Shown piece by piece: positions 55,147 to 64,000 of a stretch of DNA of 64,000 bases. The stretch comes from Cryobacterium algoricola (GTDB taxonomy: Bacteria > Actinomycetota > Actinomycetes > Actinomycetales > Microbacteriaceae). The notes beneath the pieces were generated by a model. It saw only the letters and a program-made list of their open reading frames with translations. It did no database searches and was not told where the DNA came from. The DNA lies in assembly GCF_004402485.1 (NCBI RefSeq), contig NZ_SOFG01000004.1, forward strand, positions 620,001 through 684,000, given 5' to 3'. Made by a program: the position numbers and the translations under genes. The first letter of the stretch is position 1. Each line of letters opens with the position of its first letter.

Positions 55147-58100
55147 CGCAGTGCGGCCTTTCCATCGAGGGAGTCGGCGCCGATGACGGCGTCGCGGGGG
55201 TCGAGGGTGTCCGTTGGCCGGGTCGCATGACGTGGCTCCGGTTCGAGCGGCGGGTACCCGCCGAGAGCGCCGACGGAAACGAGCTCCGCCGCTTCGGCGG
55301 GCGCGAGCTCTTCGAGGTCGACGACCTGAACGGCCCGGCCGGCGGCGGTGAGCGGATGCTGCGAAGCCGCTGCGAGGATCAGCGTGGTGTCTGCGGGGGC
55401 GAGCCGTGCGACCACGACGCCGATGCCGGGGCCCGCGGGATCGGCGGGGAGCCCGTCGCCGAGGTCGATGACGACGACGCCCGGACGCTCGGCGAGCGCC
55501 GCAGCGACGAGAACCGCGGCACGGGAGACGGCGGAGAGGGAGGACACCGGGGTGTCCGCGGTGATCGCCGGAACCGGGGAGATGTCGTCGGCGACGGCGC
55601 GATTGATGCGTCCGATCCAGCCGTCGAGCTGGGCGCGGCGGCTGCGGGAGCGGAACCGGGGCTGGGTGAGGTCGAGCCGTTCGGCGAGCAGTTCGCCCGT
55701 GGTCAGGCCGTTGTCGCGGCTGTCGCCGACGTCGGCGAGCGCGACGACGCGCAAAGCGCGACCGCGTTCGGAGGGCAGCGGATAGCTGAGGACCTGGAGT
55801 CGACCGGATACCGGGTCGAGGCGGCCGGCGAGCGTCGCGGCGACCACCCGGCGATGGGCGGTGGTCCCGGTGAGGACGAGCACAGATCCGGTCGGCACCG
55901 AGACAGTGAGCGGGCCGATCGTGCTGCCTGGCAGGCCGAAGACTGCCTGGTCTGCGGTGATGGCGCCGTCCTGCGCCTTCGCCCAGTGACTGTCGAGCAT
56001 GTGGTGGCGAAGTCCTTCGCCTTCGATGTCGACGTTGGGGAGCAGCCGGTCGAGCCAGCGCGGCAGCCACCAGGCCGCACGGCCGGCGAGGGCCATCGCG
56101 GCGGGCACGAGTGTCATCCGCACCAGGAACGCGTCGAGGAACACGCCGACGGCGAGGGCGAACGCAATGCCCTTGATCGCCCCGGTTCCGTCTGGCACGA
56201 AGGCGAAGAAGACGAAGAACATGATGAGCGCCGCTGCGGTGACGACGCGGGCGGCGTGTGCGAAGCCGTAGACGACGGCCTGGCGCGCGTCGTTGCTCTT
56301 GACGTACTCCTCACGCATCCCGGACACGAGGAAGACCTCGTAGTCCATGGCGAGTCCGAAGAGCACGGCCATCAGCAGGATCGGCAGGAAGCTCAGGATC
56401 GGGCCTGGCGTGCTCACCCCGAGCAGGTCGGCGAACCAGCCCCACTGGAAGATCGCGACGGTCGCGCCGATCGAGGCGAAGACGGAGAGCAGGAACCCGA
56501 TCGCAGCCTTGACCGGCACGAAGACGGAGCGGAACACCATCGTCAGCAGGATGATGGAGAGCCCGACGACAATGAGCGCGAACGGGATGAGCGCGTTGCT
56601 CAGCCGGTTCGAGATGTCGATCGACACGGCCGTCGCTCCCGTCACCGTGACGGGAGTCCCGAGTTCGGAGTCGATCCCCGGCGCGAGGTCGCGGATGGCC
56701 CGGACGAGGTCCTTGGTCTTCGGGTCGTTCGGTGCGCTGTTCGGCATCACCTGGATGATTGCAGTGTCGACCGTGGCGTTCGGGGTGCCCTTGCCGACGA
56801 AGGCGACGTCGGGCAGGGTGCGCAGCTTGGCGCTGATCGTCTCGAGGTCCGGGAAGATGTTCGTGGTCTGGGTGATGTCGACCACCACGATCAGCGGGCC
56901 GTTATAGCCGGGGCCGAAGCCCTCCTCGATCATGGTGAATGCCTTGTGCTGGGTCGAGTCGACCGGCTCGGAGGCGCCGTCCGGCAGGTTGAGGTCGAGG
57001 CTGAGGGCGGGGATCGCGAGGGTGCCGAGGATTCCGACGACGAGGATCACGGCGACGATCGGTGCCTTCATCACGAGGCCGACCCAGCGGCGGCCCATCG
57101 TGGGCCGGCCGGTGTCCGGCATGGTCGCCCGGTTGTGGGCGCGCCCGCCGGGTCTCGGGGTGAGGCGGCCCTTGGCCAGGCCGAGGATGGCGGGCAGGAG
57201 GGTGATGGCGACGAGGATGGCGATGAAGACGGCGACCGCGGCTCCCACGCCCATCACGCTCAGGAAGGGAATTCCGACGACGAGCAGTCCGAGCAGGGCG
57301 ATGATGACGGTGAGCCCGGCGAAGACGACCGCGCTCCCGGCGGTGGCCACGCTCGTCGAGGCCGATTCGTGCGGTTCGACACCCCTCGCGAGCTGGGTCC
57401 GATGCCTCGACAGAATGAACAGCGAGTAGTCGATTCCGACCGCGAGCCCGAGCATCATCGCGAGCATCGGCGCGGTGCTCGAGACGGGCACGAACGCGGA
57501 GATCGCCGTGATGCCGCCGATGGCCACGCCGACGCCGATGAGCGCCATCAGCAGCGGCATTCCCGCCGAGGCGAGCGAGCCGAAGGTGATCAGCAGCACG
57601 ACCCCGGCGAAGAGGAGGCCGAATACCTCGGTGATGGTGATGCCGAAGGTGTTGGACGAGAAGACCTGGCCGCCGAAGGCGACCTCGAGACCGGCCTTCT
57701 CGGCGATCGCGGCCGTCGCCGTGACGGCGTTGAGGGTCGCGTCCGTCACGTCTGCGGATGGCCCGTCGAGTTGCACGACACTGCGCGCGGTCGCCTCGTC
57801 GCTCGAGATGGCGCTCGAGGCGTACTCGGAATACGGGGTGATCACGGACACGACGCCGGGAACGGCCTCGAGTGCGGTCGCCATGTCGGTGATGGCCGTC
57901 TTGTACGGCTCCGCGGTGACGGATGCCCCGTCGGGTGTCCGGTAGACCACCTGCACGGAGGCGCCCGCCGCCTGGGGGAAGACGGCGGCGAGCTGGTCGA
58001 TCGCATCCTGCGATTCGGTGCCCGGAATCGCGAACGACTCCGCGGTCTTGCCGCCGAGGGCGATGCCGCCGCCGAGGATCCCGATGAGGAGGAGCGCCCA

Positions 58101-58166
58101 GACGCCGATGACGAGCCACGCGCGCTTATAGGCGAAGTGGCCGATCCGATACAGAAGGGTTGCCAT
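55143..58166 (-). CDS. MMPL/RND transporter with C-terminal ABC-ATPase-like domain
   Basis: Of 1007 aa, the first ~720 are an MMPL exporter: two repeats of RND helices, GGQVFSSN-like periplasmic loops, and cytoplasmic GLAMDYEVFLVSGMREEY and GIDYSLFILSRHRTQL motifs. MMPL pumps move lipids or other hydrophobic compounds. Residues about 740-930 look like an ABC ATPase: GPLTVSVPTGSVLVLTG, then SSLSAVSRAAVLVAAALAE and VVVIDLGDGLP. Walker A reads GTTAHRRVV with no GK(S/T) and the Walker B glutamate is missing, so it probably does not hydrolyse ATP. It is translated 5 bases after the TetR gene and overlaps the YhgE gene. Confidence 0.9.
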   Translation of the reverse strand: MATLLYRIGHFAYKRAWLVIGVWALLLIGILGGGIALGGKTAESFAIPGTESQDAIDQLAAVFPQAAGASVQVVYRTPDGASVTAEPYKTAITDMATALEAVPGVVSVITPYSEYASSAISSDEATARSVVQLDGPSADVTDATLNAVTATAAIAEKAGLEVAFGGQVFSSNTFGITITEVFGLLFAGVVLLITFGSLASAGMPLLMALIGVGVAIGGITAISAFVPVSSTAPMLAMMLGLAVGIDYSLFILSRHRTQLARGVEPHESASTSVATAGSAVVFAGLTVIIALLGLLVVGIPFLSVMGVGAAVAVFIAILVAITLLPAILGLAKGRLTPRPGGRAHNRATMPDTGRPTMGRRWVGLVMKAPIVAVILVVGILGTLAIPALSLDLNLPDGASEPVDSTQHKAFTMIEEGFGPGYNGPLIVVVDITQTTNIFPDLETISAKLRTLPDVAFVGKGTPNATVDTAIIQVMPNSAPNDPKTKDLVRAIRDLAPGIDSELGTPVTVTGATAVSIDISNRLSNALIPFALIVVGLSIILLTMVFRSVFVPVKAAIGFLLSVFASIGATVAIFQWGWFADLLGVSTPGPILSFLPILLMAVLFGLAMDYEVFLVSGMREEYVKSNDARQAVVYGFAHAARVVTAAALIMFFVFFAFVPDGTGAIKGIAFALAVGVFLDAFLVRMTLVPAAMALAGRAAWWLPRWLDRLLPNVDIEGEGLRHHMLDSHWAKAQDGAITADQAVFGLPGSTIGPLTVSVPTGSVLVLTGTTAHRRVVAATLAGRLDPVSGRLQVLSYPLPSERGRALRVVALADVGDSRDNGLTTGELLAERLDLTQPRFRSRSRRAQLDGWIGRINRAVADDISPVPAITADTPVSSLSAVSRAAVLVAAALAERPGVVVIDLGDGLPADPAGPGIGVVVARLAPADTTLILAAASQHPLTAAGRAVQVVDLEELAPAEAAELVSVGALGGYPPLEPEPRHATRPTDTLDPRDAVIGADSLDGKAALR

Positions 58167-58171
58167 TGTGA

Positions 58172-58804
58172 TTACTTCCTGGGCTGGGTGGTGCGGACGG
58201 CGACGGGGGCGAGGAGTTCGGAGAGGAGAGTGATGAGGGCGGGACGCAGGTCGTCGGGCGGCGTGATGTCCTCATCGAAGAAGGTCAGGCCTGCGACGAG
58301 GGAATACGCGGCACCGCCGAGTGCGACACCGAAGCGCATCCGGTCGATGGTCGTCGCGTGTTCCTGGCAGAGGGCGTCTCCGAGGCGCACGATCAGGGCC
58401 CTGGCCCTGTCGATCACGGCGATGCCCTTGAGGGACTGGGCCTGGTTGATCAGCACATGGACTTCGAGCCGGTACTGGAGCAGGAAATCGACGAAGTCCT
58501 CGACGAACTGCCTGCGGGAGGCCGCGTCCTCGGAGGTGGAGGTGAAATCGCCGAGGATGGCCTCGAGACGCTCGATGGCCGGAGTCAGCACTTCACCGAG
58601 GAGAGCGTCCTTCGAGGCGAAATGGTAGAGCACGCTCGATTTCGAGTATCCGGCGGATGCCGCGATCTGCTGCAGCGAGGTTCCGGCGAATCCCACGGCG
58701 GCGAACTGCTGCAGTGCCATGACCCGCAACTCGGCGCCCGCACCGGGACGGACGGTCGCGGTCGCGGTCACTACGGGGAGTATGGCTTCCGGTTCGATCT
58801 GCAC
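58172..58804 (-). CDS. TetR family transcriptional regulator of the MMPL operon
   Basis: The 210-aa protein starts at GTG 58804. The TetR domain is at about residues 25-70 (VMALQQFAAVGFAGTSLQQIAASAGYSKSSVLYHFASKDALLG). The C-terminal domain is helical. It is the first gene of the operon and two GATCGGTCA sites stand just before it, so it probably represses itself and the exporter genes. The inducer is unknown. Confidence 0.9.
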   Translation of the reverse strand: MQIEPEAILPVVTATATVRPGAGAELRVMALQQFAAVGFAGTSLQQIAASAGYSKSSVLYHFASKDALLGEVLTPAIERLEAILGDFTSTSEDAASRRQFVEDFVDFLLQYRLEVHVLINQAQSLKGIAVIDRARALIVRLGDALCQEHATTIDRMRFGVALGGAAYSLVAGLTFFDEDITPPDDLRPALITLLSELLAPVAVRTTQPRK

Positions 58805-58818
58805 TGGACTACTTTAGC

Positions 58819-58852
58819 TGACCGATCGGTCAGTTCCTGCACGATCGGTCAG
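58819..58852. promoter_or_regulatory. TetR operators before the MMPL operon
   Basis: TGACCGATCGGTCA at 58819-58832 is a perfect 14-base palindrome, and a second ACGATCGGTCAG follows at 58841-58852. Both lie within 50 bases upstream of the TetR start. Confidence 0.75.
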
Positions 58853-58942
58853 ATTGTTCACCGGACGGAAACATGCCGGACGATGATTCGCGCCTGCGCC
58901 CGTCGCCGCCCCGATCCGGGTACCGTGGTTCCCGGAGGACCC

Positions 58943-59131
58943 ATGCGAAAATTCATCTTCAGCAGCGCGATGCTCGGCGTCGTCGCCGGCGGTTGGAACA
59001 TCCTGCAGGCCACCCGGCGCGGACCGCGCGACTGGCGATTGGTGCTCATGTGGATCGGCTGGGCGTTGAGCGCAGCCGTCGCGATAGGCACCATCGTCAA
59101 AGATGCCGATGAGCGGCAAATCGACAGCTAG
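58943..59131 (+). CDS. Small membrane protein, 62 aa
   Basis: The ATG at 58943 follows a GGAGGA site. The protein has two hydrophobic segments (about residues 3-21 and 34-52) with a basic loop RRGPRDWRLVL between, and ends in a polar tail. I do not recognise it. The codon pattern and strong ribosome binding site support a real gene. It is divergent from the TetR operon. Confidence 0.65.
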   Translation: MRKFIFSSAMLGVVAGGWNILQATRRGPRDWRLVLMWIGWALSAAVAIGTIVKDADERQIDS

Positions 59132-59245
59132 AAAACCCGCGGCTTCCGACTCGGACTCGCGAGTGACCGGCGTGTCCGCCGCTCAATCCTGCCCAGGGCC
59201 GTCACACTAATAGCAGAAAGAGCCATCGATCGAAAGGGGCTCCCG

Positions 59246-59677
59246 ATGTTTGGTCGACGACGGCGTGCCGCACCCGTCATCCCGGTGCCGGTGATACCCA
59301 CCCCGGAGCTCAGCGACGACGAGGTCTTCGAACTCTTCCACGGCGAGCTGTCACGGCTGATCGGCGAGCAGGGACTCTGGACCCTCGTTCCCCGCAGTCC
59401 CGCGGACACCGACGTGATCTTCCACGGACTCAAGGCCCGCCAGGTGGCGGCCTCCCTGACGTCGGCGCTCCGCAGTGCGACGTCCGAATTGCGCGGCGAG
59501 TCGGTCGGCGAACCGGCGGCCCTGTCGTTCACACCGGCTCCCATCACCGTCTGGGCCGAACCGGATGCTGCAGCCCGCAAGCCGGCGGCCGCGCAACCCG
59601 AACGGTTCGTCTCCGCGGTCCCGCTCCCGGGCTACACCGCCGTCGAGCCCGCGGAACGCGCCCGCCTCGTCGCCTGA
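59246..59677 (+). CDS. Hypothetical protein, 143 aa
   Basis: A GAAAGGGG site precedes the ATG at 59246. The N-terminus (FGRRRRAAPVIPVPVIPTPELSDDEVFELFHGELSRLIGEQ) is basic, then Pro-rich, then helical. The C-terminal half is Ala/Pro-rich and probably disordered. No signal peptide, membrane helix or motif identifies it. It lies between the small membrane protein and the GH15 gene, all on the plus strand. Confidence 0.65.
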   Translation: MFGRRRRAAPVIPVPVIPTPELSDDEVFELFHGELSRLIGEQGLWTLVPRSPADTDVIFHGLKARQVAASLTSALRSATSELRGESVGEPAALSFTPAPITVWAEPDAAARKPAAAQPERFVSAVPLPGYTAVEPAERARLVA

Positions 59678-59749
59678 GGATTTCCTCTGCATCCTGAACC
59701 GGGCATCCGCTCGCCTCGGAGCGCACCCGTGCGATGACAGGATGTCTGC

Positions 59750-61537
59750 ATGCCGCTGAACATCGAGGACTACGCCCTGATCGGCGACTGCCGTTCGGGG
59801 GCCCTCGTCGGCAGTGACGGCAGCATCGACTGGCTCTGCCTGCCGCGCTTCGACTCCGCTTCGATGTTCGGAGCGCTCCTCGGCACCGAGGACCACGGGC
59901 GCTGGCTGCTCGCCCCGGCGGACCCCGCCGCCACGAGCACCCGCCGCTATCTCGAGGGCACCTTCATCCTCTCCCAGGTCTGGACGACCCCGACCGGTCA
60001 GGTCGAGGTCCTCGACTTCATGCCGCACGGCGACGGCAGGCCGGACGTGCTGCGCCGGGTGCGCGGCGTGTCCGGTTCCGTCGAGATGACCGAGGAATTG
60101 CGCATCCGCTTCGGCTACGCCGCGAGCATTCCCTGGGTGCGCCAGGTCCGGCAGGACGACGAGACGGTCCTGCTCGCCGTCGCCGGGCCGGACGCCATCG
60201 CCGTGCGCGGCCCGGCACTGACATCCGCGGATCACCGGCACACGGCCACGTTCACGGTCGCCGCGGGCGAGGTTGTCGACCTGCAGCTCGCCTGGCATCC
60301 GTCACACCGGCCGCCACCCGGACGCGTCGACGTCGACGTCGCCCTGGCTGCCACGACCGCCTGGTGGACGGACTGGGCCAGGTCGTGCACGCACGACGGC
60401 CCGTACCGGGACGAAGTCGTCCGCTCGATGCTCGTCCTGCGGGCACTCACCCATGAGGACACCGGCGGCATCGTCGCGGCGGCGACGACCTCCCTGCCCG
60501 AATTCCGCGGCGGTCACCGCAACTGGGACTACCGGTACGTCTGGCTCCGCGACGCGGCACTCACCCTGACCGTGCTGCTCGCCCACGGCTACGACACCGA
60601 GGCCCACGACTGGCGCGGCTGGCTGTTGCGCGCGATCGCCGGCGACCCGGACGACGTGCAGATCATGTACGGCCTCGCCGGGGAACGGTACCTCCCGGAG
60701 CGCGAGGTCACGAGCCTGCCGGGCTACCGCGGGTCGAGCCCCGTGCGGGTCGGCAACGGCGCCGTCGACCAGTTCCAGGCCGACGTGATCGGCGAGGTCA
60801 TGGTCGCACTGCACGCCGCTCGCCACAGCGGCCTCACCGAGGGCGAATTCTCCTGGCCGCTGCAGCGCGCCCTGATCGGGTCCCTCGAGCGGAACTGGTC
60901 CCGGCCGGACCAGGGCATCTGGGAGGTGCGCGGACCGGCCCGCGAATTCACCCACTCGCGGGTGATGGTCTGGGCGGCCTTCGACCGGATGGTGCGGGGC
61001 TGCACGGAATTCGGCCTCGACGGCCCCGTCGAGCGCTGGACCGCCCTCAGGGACGAGATCCGGAGCGACATCGAGCTGCGCGGCTTCAACACCGAACTCG
61101 GCACGTACACGCAGTACTTCGGCGGCACCGAAGTCGATGCCTCCCTGCTCGTGCTTCCCCAGGTGGGCTTCCACGACGCGACGGATCCCCGGATGCTCGG
61201 CACGGTCGCCGCGATCGAGGCCGACCTGCTGAGAGACGGCCTGGTGCTGCGCTACCGCACGGAGGTCCCGGTCGACGGACTGGCCGGCGGCGAGCATCCG
61301 TTTCTCGCCTGTTCGTTCTGGCTCGTGGAGCAGTATGCACGCTCGGGGCGTGGCGACGACGCCAGGGCGCTGATGGACCGGCTCGTCGGCTTCGCCAACG
61401 ACGTGGGACTGCTGAGCGAGGATTACGACGTCGGCGAGGGCCGCCAGGCCGGCAATACGCCGCAGGCACTCACCCACCTCGCCCTCGTGCGTGCCGCCGA
61501 TGCGATCACGGCCGCCGAATCGGGCACCTCCCGATAG
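59750..61537 (+). CDS. Glycoside hydrolase family 15 (glucoamylase/trehalase-like)
   Basis: The 595-aa protein has the GH15 layout: an N-terminal beta domain (DYALIGDCRSGALVGSDGSIDWLCLPRFDS), a linker and an (alpha/alpha)6 barrel from about residue 235. NWDYRYVWLRDA near 263-274 is the substrate-site block. Catalytic acids are expected in GIWEVRGPAREFTHS (about residue 388) and LLSEDYDVGEG (about 566). In actinobacteria, GH15 proteins of this length include trehalases, so it may degrade the trehalose made by otsAB. No signal peptide, so it acts inside the cell. Specificity is not provable here. Confidence 0.9.
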   Translation: MPLNIEDYALIGDCRSGALVGSDGSIDWLCLPRFDSASMFGALLGTEDHGRWLLAPADPAATSTRRYLEGTFILSQVWTTPTGQVEVLDFMPHGDGRPDVLRRVRGVSGSVEMTEELRIRFGYAASIPWVRQVRQDDETVLLAVAGPDAIAVRGPALTSADHRHTATFTVAAGEVVDLQLAWHPSHRPPPGRVDVDVALAATTAWWTDWARSCTHDGPYRDEVVRSMLVLRALTHEDTGGIVAAATTSLPEFRGGHRNWDYRYVWLRDAALTLTVLLAHGYDTEAHDWRGWLLRAIAGDPDDVQIMYGLAGERYLPEREVTSLPGYRGSSPVRVGNGAVDQFQADVIGEVMVALHAARHSGLTEGEFSWPLQRALIGSLERNWSRPDQGIWEVRGPAREFTHSRVMVWAAFDRMVRGCTEFGLDGPVERWTALRDEIRSDIELRGFNTELGTYTQYFGGTEVDASLLVLPQVGFHDATDPRMLGTVAAIEADLLRDGLVLRYRTEVPVDGLAGGEHPFLACSFWLVEQYARSGRGDDARALMDRLVGFANDVGLLSEDYDVGEGRQAGNTPQALTHLALVRAADAITAAESGTSR

Positions 61538-61604
61538 AGATCCACCGGATTCTTTGTAGGTCTCCTCTGGAAAGCGCCCCCGCCCTGCTCGTACATTGAA
61601 AACC

Positions 61605-62243
61605 ATGACCGCCAGAACCCTGACCGTGCGCGACCTCGCGCAGATCGCCATCTTCGCCGCGCTGATCGCGGCCCTCGGCGTCCCCGGGCCCCTGTCCCTC
61701 GGCGTGATCGCGGTTCCGATCACCCTGCAGACCCTCGGCGTGATGCTCGCCGGCGCGATCCTCGGGGCACGCAAGGGCTTCTTCGCCGTCCTGCTCCTCC
61801 TCGCCCTGACCGCCGCGGGGCTGCCGCTGCTCGCCGGCGGCCGCGGCGGTCTCGCCTGGTTCACGACGTCGCCGTCCGCGGGGTACCTCTACGGCTGGCT
61901 CATCGGCGTGCTCGTGATCGGGTACCTCACCGGCCGACTCCTCCCGAAATACCCGTTCTGGCCTGCCCTCGGCGCGACCGTGCTCGGCGGCATCGTCGTG
62001 ATCTATGCCGTCGGTGTCCCCGTCACGGCGTTCACCCTGCACCTCCCGATCTGGGGCGCCCTGATCGACGCCTCGAAGTTCCTGCCCGGAGACCTGCTCA
62101 AGGCCGTCGTCACGGTGCTCGTCGCCCGGCAGGTGCACCGCGCATACCCGGGCCTCATCCCCCGCCGCCGCGCGGTCGCCGTGTCCTCCCCCACCTCGAC
62201 CGCGACCTCGGCCCAGGCCCAGGCCCAGGCTTCGGACGAGTAG
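61605..62243 (+). CDS. bioY: Biotin ECF transporter substrate-binding subunit BioY
   Basis: The ATG at 61605 gives a 212-aa S-component with six helices. BioY landmarks are LGVIAVPITLQTLGVMLAGAILGARKGF near residues 30-60 and a TSPSAGYLYGWLIG segment near 86-100. The Gln/Ala tail is variable. A TTG-started extension of three residues is unlikely. With BioM and BioN it imports biotin. It starts 67 bases after the GH15 gene, with a short promoter-sized gap. Confidence 0.93.
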   Translation: MTARTLTVRDLAQIAIFAALIAALGVPGPLSLGVIAVPITLQTLGVMLAGAILGARKGFFAVLLLLALTAAGLPLLAGGRGGLAWFTTSPSAGYLYGWLIGVLVIGYLTGRLLPKYPFWPALGATVLGGIVVIYAVGVPVTAFTLHLPIWGALIDASKFLPGDLLKAVVTVLVARQVHRAYPGLIPRRRAVAVSSPTSTATSAQAQAQASDE

Positions 62244-62249
62244 GCCGCC

Positions 62250-62930
62250 GTGAGCACGATCGTCTTCGACGGGGTGTCGCACTCCTTCGGCGAGCGCCGC
62301 GTGCTCCGCGACCTGAGCCTCACCCTCTCCGAACGCCGCATCGGGATCGTTGGCGCGAACGGCTCAGGCAAATCCACCCTCGTCCGGCTGATCAACGGAC
62401 TCATCACACCGGATGCCGGCACCGTCACGGTCGACGGCCTCCTCGTCACGAAGAACGCGCGCGAAGTACGACGCCGGGTCGGCTTCATCTTCACCAATCC
62501 CGACAACCAGATCGTGATGCCCACCGTCGAGGAAGACGTCGCGTTCAGCCTCCGCAAACGCGGCCTGAGCGCCGCCGAGATCGCCGAGCGCACCCGGGCG
62601 GCACTCGACCGCTTCGGGCTCACCGCCCACGCGACCCATCCGGCGCATCGACTCTCCGGCGGCCAGAAGCAACTGCTCGCCCTCGCCGCGGTCCTCGTCG
62701 GCGAGCCACAGGTCGTCGTGGCCGACGAGCCGACGACGCTCCTCGACGCCCGCAACTCCCGGCGCATCGCCGACCTGTTCCGGGCCATGACCCAGCAAGT
62801 GATCGTGGTCACCCACCAGCTGGACCTGCTCGAGGACTTCGACAGGGTGATCTGCATCGAGGAGGGGGCCATCATCGCGGACGGCGCACCGTCGGTGGCC
62901 ATCGACGCCTACCGGGCTCTGCTCGCATGA
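62250..62930 (+). CDS. bioM: Biotin ECF transporter ATPase BioM
   Basis: The 226-aa ECF-type ATPase starts at a GTG. Walker A is VGANGSGKSTLVRL near residues 33-46, the ECF-type Q loop is FTNPDNQIVMPTVEEDVAF near 75-94, the signature LSGGQKQ is near 134-140 and Walker B VVADEPTTLLD is near 156-166. It energises BioY through BioN. It follows bioY by 6 bases and overlaps bioN by 4. Confidence 0.93.
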   Translation: MSTIVFDGVSHSFGERRVLRDLSLTLSERRIGIVGANGSGKSTLVRLINGLITPDAGTVTVDGLLVTKNAREVRRRVGFIFTNPDNQIVMPTVEEDVAFSLRKRGLSAAEIAERTRAALDRFGLTAHATHPAHRLSGGQKQLLALAAVLVGEPQVVVADEPTTLLDARNSRRIADLFRAMTQQVIVVTHQLDLLEDFDRVICIEEGAIIADGAPSVAIDAYRALLA

Positions 62931-63520
62931 TCGGCCTCTATTCGCCCGGGCACTCACTTCTCCACCGGGCTCCGACGCTGCTCAAGCTCGCCGTCCTGTC
63001 TGCCGGCGTGCTCTGGGTCGGTTTTCTCGGCGAACCGTGGCAGCTCCTGATCGCGCTCGGCGTCGTCGCCGGCCTGTATCTCCTGGCCGGCGTGCCCGCG
63101 CGCGCGGCCTGGCAGCAGGTCGGTCCGATCCTCTGGATCCTCCTGATCGCCGTGCCGATCCAGGCACTTCTGTCCGGCTGGGTTCCGGCTGCCGTCATGG
63201 CCTTGCGGCTTCTCGTGGCCGTCGCCCTCGCCGCCCTGTTCACGCTGACGACCACCGTGACGGCGGTGCTCGAGGGGTTCCAGCGGCTGCTCCGCCCGTT
63301 CGGTCGTTGGGTCGATGCCGACCGGGTCGGTCTGCTCGTGGCGATCACGCTGCGCTGCATCCCCCTCGTCGCCGAGATCGTCACCGACGTGCTCGAAGCA
63401 CGCCGGGCCCGCGGCACCCAGAGCTCCCTGCTCGCTCTCGCGGTTCCGGTCGTCGTGCGCTCCCTGTACGCGGCGGATGCGATCGGCGAGGCCCTCGTCG
63501 CGCGCGGTCTCGACGACTGA
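62927..63520 (+). CDS. bioN: Biotin ECF transporter transmembrane subunit BioN
   Basis: The 197-aa EcfT-type protein has about five helices and the coupling motif EARRARGTQ near residue 158, a form of the A-R-G signature that contacts the ATPase. GLYSPGHSLLHRAPTLLKL is a typical EcfT N-terminus. The start overlaps the bioM stop (ATGA). The gene completes the bioYMN unit. Confidence 0.92.
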   Translation: MIGLYSPGHSLLHRAPTLLKLAVLSAGVLWVGFLGEPWQLLIALGVVAGLYLLAGVPARAAWQQVGPILWILLIAVPIQALLSGWVPAAVMALRLLVAVALAALFTLTTTVTAVLEGFQRLLRPFGRWVDADRVGLLVAITLRCIPLVAEIVTDVLEARRARGTQSSLLALAVPVVVRSLYAADAIGEALVARGLDD

Positions 63521-63639
63521 TCCGCACCGGCATGGCACCCGTTCTGGGCACTTCCCCGGCACGAGCGAGCCTCGACAGCCCCACGGGCCGGGAGCACACT
63601 GGGAGCATCTGAACCATCGTTTCCGGCTGGAGGCCGCTC

Positions 63640-64000
63640 GTGAGCGCGCTCGTTGTATTCGATTCCAACTTCGGCACCACCGAAACCGTCGCAGCGGCCA
63701 TCGCAGATGCGCTCGGCGGCAGTGCGGTGCTCGTTTCGACCGTCAGCCCGGACAGCCTGACCGGAGTGGACCTCCTCGTCCTCGGCTGCCCCATCAACGG
63801 CTGGCGTCCGTCCCCGCGGATGCTGGCGTTCCTCGACCAGCTCGGCGCGGGATCGCTGCGCGGCATCCAGGCGGCGGCCTTCGACACCCGGCTCCGTTCT
63901 CCGATTCACGGGGATGCCGCAGGCAAGGTGACCCGCAAGCTCAAGTCCGCCGGCGCCCACGTCCTGGCGCGGCCGACCGGCTTCATCGTCGAGGGCAAGA
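63640..64000 (+). CDS. Flavodoxin-like domain protein (partial, right edge)
   Basis: The GTG at 63640 follows a CTGGAGG site. The visible 120 residues begin VSALVVFDSNFGTTETVAAAIADAL, where SNFGTTET is the FMN phosphate loop, and continue with LLVLGCPINGWRPSPRML and AAFDTRLRSPIHGDAAGKV. This is the flavodoxin/menaquinone-dependent protoporphyrinogen oxidase-like fold. The gene runs out of the window, so full length and partners cannot be given. Confidence 0.8.
   Translation, partial: MSALVVFDSNFGTTETVAAAIADALGGSAVLVSTVSPDSLTGVDLLVLGCPINGWRPSPRMLAFLDQLGAGSLRGIQAAAFDTRLRSPIHGDAAGKVTRKLKSAGAHVLARPTGFIVEGK

Overview
The window is high-GC actinobacterial chromosome. Gene content and style (GTG starts, many 1-8 base overlaps, an ilvD-ilvBNC / serA / leuB-ilvE / gltX neighbourhood, and very frequent use of the octamer CGGATGCC and its complement) point to Microbacteriaceae, plausibly near Cryobacterium or Leifsonia. 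The genus is inferred, not proven. No rRNA genes, CRISPR arrays or intact transposases were seen.

Left part (1-16 kb) is accessory in character. An intact tRNA-Glu (2547-2619) and a second copy of its 3' half plus terminator (663-814) bracket about 1.7 kb, which looks like the remains of an element integrated at the tRNA. Inside are a reductase-like gene, a truncated YciI-type gene and a small CxxC protein. Then come an MBL-fold hydrolase, an ABC exporter with a TetR regulator, an exopolysaccharide-type locus (membrane glycosyltransferase, two membrane-anchored beta-helix proteins, one secreted beta-helix protein), a universal stress protein, a DUF805 protein, an MFS exporter, and a light-driven proton-pump rhodopsin divergent from a MarR regulator.

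The centre (16.3-29.1 kb) is the most unusual part: four very large, tightly coupled genes on the minus strand (1029, 1138, 1509 and 590 aa; 12.8 kb with almost no non-coding base). The first product resembles DUF6603. The others carry motifs I recall only from uncharacterised families. This is the best candidate for an undescribed system.

The right part (29.5-64 kb) is mainly core metabolism with small regulated inserts. It has tRNA-Gln and gltX, a LysR-controlled PLP enzyme, a DJ-1/PfpI protein, an oxidoreductase/TetR pair, leuB-ilvE-FAH, an MFS/TetR pair with clear operators, serA, ilvD-ilvB-ilvN-ilvC for branched-chain amino acids, an otsA-otsB fusion for trehalose and a GH15 enzyme that may be a trehalase. 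After these come a TetR-MMPL-YhgE/Pip export operon, in which the MMPL protein carries a degenerate ABC-ATPase-like tail, and a bioYMN biotin uptake operon. The window ends inside a flavodoxin-like gene. Two long perfect palindromes (22- and 28-bp stems) sit between converging genes.
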